From Actinoplanes sp. NBRC 103695 (lineage in GTDB: Bacteria > Actinomycetota > Actinomycetes > Mycobacteriales > Micromonosporaceae): DNA of 64,000 nucleotides. The stretch's first letter is position 1, and each line of letters opens with the position of its first letter. Below the pieces are notes generated by a model that saw only the letters and a list, made by a program, of their open reading frames with translations, was not told the origin of the DNA and searched no databases. The position numbers and the translations under genes are program-made. Location of the stretch: positions 147,260 through 211,259 of the forward strand of contig NZ_BSTL01000018.1 in NCBI RefSeq assembly GCF_030269485.1. Direction: 5' to 3'. Of the stretch, positions 60,175 to 64,000 are shown one piece after another.

Positions 60175-62082
60175 ATGGATGTGGAACTGACCTCACTCGC
60201 TCACGCCCACGGGGTGGCCACCTCGTACGAGGATTGGCACCGCGAGGAACGGGAGGTCTCCCCGGCGTCCGTGGTCGGGGTCCTGGGCCTGCTCGGCGTC
60301 GACGCCACCTCCCCCGCCGCGATCCGGGCCGCGCTGGCCGCGGTCCCCGCCGCACAGGACCTGCCGGGCACCGTGGTGGTCCGCACCGGCACCACCCGCC
60401 CGCTGCCCGGCCCGTCGCGGATCACCCTCGAGGACGGCACCGTCCGCGAGGTCGCCGAGATCCCCGCCCAGATCCCCGCCGACCTGCCGCTGGGCTGGCA
60501 CCGGCTGCGCCACGGCGATCGCGAGGTCACCCTGGTCGTGGTGCCGGTCGAGCTGCCCGAGCCGCCGGAGACCTGGGGCTGGATGCTCCAGCTGTACGCG
60601 CTGCGCTCGGCCGGCTCGTGGGGCATGGGTGACCTGGGTGACCTGCGGACGTTCGTCAAGCACAGCCACGGCGCCGGCCTGGTCCTGCTGAACCCGCTGC
60701 ACGCGATCACCCCGACGCTGCCGGTGCCCTCGTCGCCGTACTCGCCGTCCAGCCGCCGCTTCGCCAACCCGCTGTACCTGCGGATCGCCGACACCGCCGA
60801 ATATCAGGGCGCGAACGCCGGGACCAGGGACCGGATCGACGCCCTGCGTCCGCCGAACCGGGATCTGATCGACTACACCGAGGTGTGGCGGGCCAAGCTC
60901 GCCGCGCTGGAGCTGCTCTGGCCGCTCGCCACGCCGCCCGACCGGGCGTCCGACCCGGGACTCACCGACTTCGCGGTGTTCTGCGCGCTGGCCGAGAAGC
61001 ACGGCCCGAACTGGCAGGAGTGGCCGGCCGAGCCGGGCGAGCCGGACGACGACCGGGTCGCCTTCCACGTCTGGGTCCAGCACCTGGTCGAGCAGCAGCT
61101 GGAGGCGGCCAAACAGGCCGCGGCGGACATGTCGATCGGCGTGGTGCTCGACCTGGCGGTGGGCATCGACCCGAGCGGCGCGGACGGCTGGCTGCTCCAG
61201 GACGTGCTGGCCGCCGGGGTGCACGCGGGCGCGCCGCCGGACGCGTTCAACCAGCTCGGGCAGGACTGGGGCCTGGCCGCCTGGCGCCCGGACAGGCTGA
61301 TCGAGACCGGCTACGCGGCCTACCGGGACATGCTGCGGCGGATCTTCCGGCACGCCGGAGGGCTTCGGGTGGACCACGTGGCCGGGCTGTGGCGGCTGTG
61401 GTGGGTGCCGCCGGGCATGGGCCCGGCCGAGGGCACCTACGTGCACTACGACCCGGAGGCGATGCTCGGCATCCTGGCGCTGGAGGCCCACCGGGCCGGC
61501 GCGGTGGTGATCGGCGAGGACCTCGGGACCGTGTTGCCGGAGGTCACCGAGGGCCTGGAACGGATGAACATGCTCGGCTCGGCGGTGCTCTGGTTCACCC
61601 GGGACTGGGACGCGCCGGGCGGCCCGTACATCCCGGCCGCCGACTATCCGCGCAACGCGCTGGCCAGCGTCTCCACCCACGATCTGCCGACCGCCGCCGG
61701 CTTTCTGGTGGGTGAGCAGGTCCGGGTACGCGCGAGGCTGGGCCAGCTGGCCGGCAGCGTCGAGGACGAGCGCCGCACCGCCGACGCGGACCGGGCACAG
61801 CTGCTGGCCGCGCTCACCGCCGAGGGCCTGATCACGCCCGAGAGCACGCCCGAGGACATCGTGGTGGCGATGCACGAGTTCCTCGCCCGTACGCCGTGCC
61901 GGCTGGTGACCGCGTCGCTCTACGACGTCCTCGGCGTGCTTGACCAGCCGAATCTCCCCGGAACCACGGATCAGTACCCGAACTGGCGGATGCCGATCAC
62001 CACTACCCTGGAGCAGATTCAGGTGGACCCGAGGGTGGCGCGGATCGCCGCGCTGCTCGGCGCACGGAAAGGCCAGAGCTGA
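60175..62082 (+). CDS. malQ: 4-alpha-glucanotransferase (amylomaltase)
   Basis: Rearranges alpha-1,4-glucans in maltodextrin and glycogen metabolism, 635 residues, GH77. It has an N-terminal extension typical of actinobacterial MalQ, then YALRSAGSWGMGDLGDL, LRVDHVAGLWRLWWVPPG (nucleophile Asp region), VVIGEDLGTVLPEV (acid/base Glu) and STHDLPTAAGF. ATG 60175 fits the N-terminus. The stop overlaps the next gene as TGATG. Confidence 0.94.
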   Translation: MDVELTSLAHAHGVATSYEDWHREEREVSPASVVGVLGLLGVDATSPAAIRAALAAVPAAQDLPGTVVVRTGTTRPLPGPSRITLEDGTVREVAEIPAQIPADLPLGWHRLRHGDREVTLVVVPVELPEPPETWGWMLQLYALRSAGSWGMGDLGDLRTFVKHSHGAGLVLLNPLHAITPTLPVPSSPYSPSSRRFANPLYLRIADTAEYQGANAGTRDRIDALRPPNRDLIDYTEVWRAKLAALELLWPLATPPDRASDPGLTDFAVFCALAEKHGPNWQEWPAEPGEPDDDRVAFHVWVQHLVEQQLEAAKQAAADMSIGVVLDLAVGIDPSGADGWLLQDVLAAGVHAGAPPDAFNQLGQDWGLAAWRPDRLIETGYAAYRDMLRRIFRHAGGLRVDHVAGLWRLWWVPPGMGPAEGTYVHYDPEAMLGILALEAHRAGAVVIGEDLGTVLPEVTEGLERMNMLGSAVLWFTRDWDAPGGPYIPAADYPRNALASVSTHDLPTAAGFLVGEQVRVRARLGQLAGSVEDERRTADADRAQLLAALTAEGLITPESTPEDIVVAMHEFLARTPCRLVTASLYDVLGVLDQPNLPGTTDQYPNWRMPITTTLEQIQVDPRVARIAALLGARKGQS

Positions 62083-62261
62083 TGAGCTTCCTGGACAAGG
62101 CGAAGGAGTTCGCCGACAAGCACGACGACAAGGTCGACCAGATCCTGGAGAAGGTCGGCGACGAGGTCGACAAGCGGACCGGGCACAAGTACACCGGGCA
62201 GATCGACCGCGGCGTCGACGAGGCTCAGAAGCGCACCGGCGACGGCGACACGCGCGCCTGA
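62082..62261 (+). CDS. Rv0909-like antitoxin-type small protein (59 aa)
   Basis: A 59-residue, charged helical protein (MSFLDKAKEFADKHDDKVDQ, KRTGHKYTGQIDRG) of the Rv0909/MT0933 family, described as putative antitoxins of type II systems. No toxin gene lies beside it, so a toxin-antitoxin role is doubtful here. It overlaps malQ by one base and is probably translated with it. Confidence 0.83.
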   Translation: MSFLDKAKEFADKHDDKVDQILEKVGDEVDKRTGHKYTGQIDRGVDEAQKRTGDGDTRA

Positions 62262-62268
62262 CCCCGAG

Positions 62269-62649
62269 CTAGATCGACCGTGGCGGGGGCGGCGGGTCGT
62301 CGTCCACCGCGAACAGCATCGGGTGCGCCGCCGGCCCCTGCCCGCGCTCGCGGCACCGGGTCGGCGGCAGCAGTGACGAGCGGTGCTGCGGGTGCTCGCC
62401 GCAGTGCCGCAACGCCCGGGTGATGGCGTCCGGGTGGTGCCGGCCGCCGCCGTATTCACCACAGCGGACGCAGTCCCAGCGCCAGTAGGCGGGCCCCTCG
62501 TCGGAGTCGTGCCGGCGGATCTTCAGCGCCGGCCGCGACCGGCTGTGCTCGGCGGCCGCCGCGGCCAGGATTTCGGCCATCGCGCCCGCTCCCGGCGGCC
62601 CGGCCGGACGCCCGGTGAACTCGGCGAGCACACTGCTGGAGCTCGACAC
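62269..62649 (-). CDS. Hypothetical protein with CxxC zinc motif
   Basis: A 126-residue protein with a WDCVRCGEYGGG segment near the middle and further cysteines and histidines (RHCGEHPQH), plus a Pro-rich end. It may bind one zinc ion. GTG 62649 has GGAGG eight bases upstream, which decides the start; the frame stays open to 62754. No family recognised. It is convergent with the Rv0909-like gene, seven bases apart. Confidence 0.65.
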   Translation of the reverse strand: MSSSSSVLAEFTGRPAGPPGAGAMAEILAAAAAEHSRSRPALKIRRHDSDEGPAYWRWDCVRCGEYGGGRHHPDAITRALRHCGEHPQHRSSLLPPTRCRERGQGPAAHPMLFAVDDDPPPPPRSI

Positions 62650-62826
62650 GGCGGCATCCTCCGTTCCGCCCGTCCACGGCGGACGGGTCCCGTGTGGCCA
62701 GTGTGGCGGGGCGATCCGGGCACTATGGGCGTTTTGCCGAAAGCCACCGCGCATTCACCCGCATCGGTCACCGGCGGTGATCTCGTCGTTCGCCGGTGCT
62801 ACCGTTGTCGCGCGGAGGTGCCTGAC

Positions 62827-63807
62827 GTGCACATTGATACATCGAACCGCGTCGCGCGCCCTCTCGAGCGCTCCCCCCGGACGACGCAGGACGACGTGCA
62901 GTTCACGCACTCGGCGTTTCTCTACGACTCGATCGACGACTACCGCGATTTCCTCGTCCGGTTCATCCGCGAGGGCGTGGAGCGCGGCGAGGCCATCGCC
63001 ATGGCCGCCGGCACCGACCGGGTCGACCTGTTGCGCGAGGCTCTCGGCGACGATGCCGGCCAGGTGCGTTTCCAGCAGACCGAGGAGTGGCAGATCCGGC
63101 CGGTCCGGTCGATCGGCGTCTGGTCGCGGCTGCTCCGCACGGCGGCCACCGCGGGCCGCCCGTCCGCACGGTTGATCAACGAGATCGACTTTCAAGGCCA
63201 GACACCTTCTTGGGTACGCGCGGAGTCCGCGTGCAACGCCTCCCTGGCCGGGCTCAACGGCCATCTGCTGTGCCCGTACGACCGCAGTGCCCTGCCTGCC
63301 GAGCTGGTCACCGACGCCCGGCGTACCCATCACCGTGTCCACGACGGGGTGTGGCAGCGCAGCGACGAGTTCGTCGAGCCGCGCACCCTGCTGGCCGCGA
63401 TCGAGGAACCGCCGTTCCCGGCCGTCGGCGACCCCCTGGTCGACGTGCCGGTCACCGAGTCGGTCGCCGACCTGCGCGCCCGTCTGCGCAACCGGGCCAC
63501 CGCCGAGGGCTGGCTGCCGCCCGACCGGGTGGAGGTGCTGATCCTGGCCCTGAGCGAGCTCGTCACCAACGGCATCCGGCACGGCGGCGCCCACCGCGAC
63601 CTGCGCGTCTGGCTCAACCCGGGCGCGGTGGTCTGCGAGGTCACCGACGACGGCCCGGACCCGCCCGGCCCGCTGGCCGGCTACCTGCCCCCGGTGCCCG
63701 GCATCGTCGGCGGCATGGGCCTCTGGCTGGTCGGCCAGATCTGCGACGCCCTCTCGGTCACCACGTCCGGCGGTGTCACCCGGGCCCGGTTCGCCCTGCA
63801 CCGATGA
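62827..63807 (+). CDS. MEDS-domain / HATPase sensor regulatory protein
   Basis: A 326-residue protein. The N-terminal MEDS-type domain (about 25-185: HSAFLYDSIDDYRDFLVRFIREGVERGEA, SACNASLAGLNGHLLCPYD) is known from sensors of small molecules. The C-terminal RsbW-like ATPase (about 220-326) has ALSELVTNGIRHGGAH and GGMGLWLVGQICD. GTG 62827 has GGAGG eight bases upstream. Relatives act as anti-sigma-factor kinases; no sigma factor is adjacent. A terminator follows. Confidence 0.9.
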   Translation: MHIDTSNRVARPLERSPRTTQDDVQFTHSAFLYDSIDDYRDFLVRFIREGVERGEAIAMAAGTDRVDLLREALGDDAGQVRFQQTEEWQIRPVRSIGVWSRLLRTAATAGRPSARLINEIDFQGQTPSWVRAESACNASLAGLNGHLLCPYDRSALPAELVTDARRTHHRVHDGVWQRSDEFVEPRTLLAAIEEPPFPAVGDPLVDVPVTESVADLRARLRNRATAEGWLPPDRVEVLILALSELVTNGIRHGGAHRDLRVWLNPGAVVCEVTDDGPDPPGPLAGYLPPVPGIVGGMGLWLVGQICDALSVTTSGGVTRARFALHR

Positions 63808-63811
63808 AATA

Positions 63812-63849
63812 GACCGGCCTCCCAGGTGGGGGAACCCGAGAGGCCGGTC
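63812..63849 (+). terminator. Hairpin terminator after MEDS-HATPase gene
   Basis: GACCGGCCTC and GAGGCCGGTC are perfect ten-base arms with an 18-base loop, four bases after the stop. Confidence 0.8.
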
Positions 63850-63890
63850 AGCTCGTACGCAAGGGTCTAGCAGCAACGTCGTTCAGTTAA

Positions 63891-64000
63891 GGCTCTGTGG
63901 TGGTGGTCAAGGGTCGGGAATGATGATGGCGATGCTGGTGGTGGCTTGGTAGCTGCGCCGGTTGATGTTTGGTCCGCGGGCTTGGTATTTGCTGTTTGAG
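63891..64000 (-). mobile_element. Probable insertion-sequence end with transposase C-terminus
   Basis: GC content drops from 63891 on, where a sequence starting GGCTCTGTGG follows TTAA. On the minus strand a frame open to the window edge ends at a stop at 63907-63909 and reads ...ARGPNINRRSYQATTSIAIIIPDP-like residues, the style of an IS transposase C-terminus. The short distance between the stop and the presumed element end fits an IS. The rest lies outside the window, so this is a tentative call. Confidence 0.45.

Noticed and set aside
62082..62261. Toxin-antitoxin system with the Rv0909-like protein
   Set aside because: No toxin-like gene is adjacent; the downstream protein on the minus strand does not resemble known toxins.

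Overview
The window is high-GC actinobacterial DNA with very strong G/C third-position bias. Frequent GTG starts, WhiB proteins, Kgd, NiSOD, PdtaS, bL37, a SigR/RsrA pair and F420-type enzymes all fit an actinomycete. The mix of genes and sporangiate-type secreted hydrolases suggests a member of the Micromonosporaceae (Actinoplanes-like), though this is inference from gene content only. It reads as chromosomal core plus lineage-specific genes. Only one mobile element is suspected, at the right edge.

Layout, left to right. 1-6.2 kb (minus): a chitinase running off the left edge, preceded by an unusual four-gene operon (ABC-type ATPase, a leader-like protein with calcium-binding repeats, a tiny zinc-finger protein, and a large PqqD/M50 protease/cNMP/FecR membrane protein). 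6.4-10.6 kb: HtrA-like protease with a two-component system. 10.7-12.2 kb: a PlsC/OlsB-like acyltransferase pair. 12.3-14.1 kb: ABC exporter. 14.2-18.9 kb: kgd, a DUF6104 protein and an AAA ATPase. 19-20.6 kb: SigE-family sigma factor and membrane partner. 20.6-23.9 kb: pta-ackA, which overlaps an FkbM methyltransferase tail to tail. 25.4-30.1 kb: small membrane protein, tandem lipoprotein hydrolases, MDR oxidoreductase, malic enzyme. 30.2-31 kb: NiSOD and its maturation protease. 31-34.4 kb: RsbW-like protein, GntR regulator, lipid kinase, WhiB1.

34.6-50.5 kb has the gene order whiB1 ... pdtaS, biotinyl protein, bL37, rsrA, sigR, whiB, SRAP, aroA, rsgA known from mycobacteria. Here a sulfate/sulfite assimilation operon (sir, zinc ribbon, cysH, chelatase, frameshifted LLM enzyme), led by a cysteine leader peptide with an attenuator-like hairpin, sits between whiB1 and pdtaS. 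sigR carries a perfect SigR-type promoter and an in-frame N-terminal extension, as expected for an inducible SigR' isoform.

50.5-64 kb: hisN, a DMT-like membrane protein, several HATPase/STAS regulatory proteins, a NarL-type two-component system, a polysaccharide-degrading cluster (degenerate GH16, active GH16-ricin, discoidin-GH46 chitosanase), malQ, an Rv0909-like small protein, a MEDS-HATPase protein and a probable transposase end. The chitinase at the left edge and the GH16 gene 56 kb away share a near-identical 16-bp operator-like element, so they may be one regulon.
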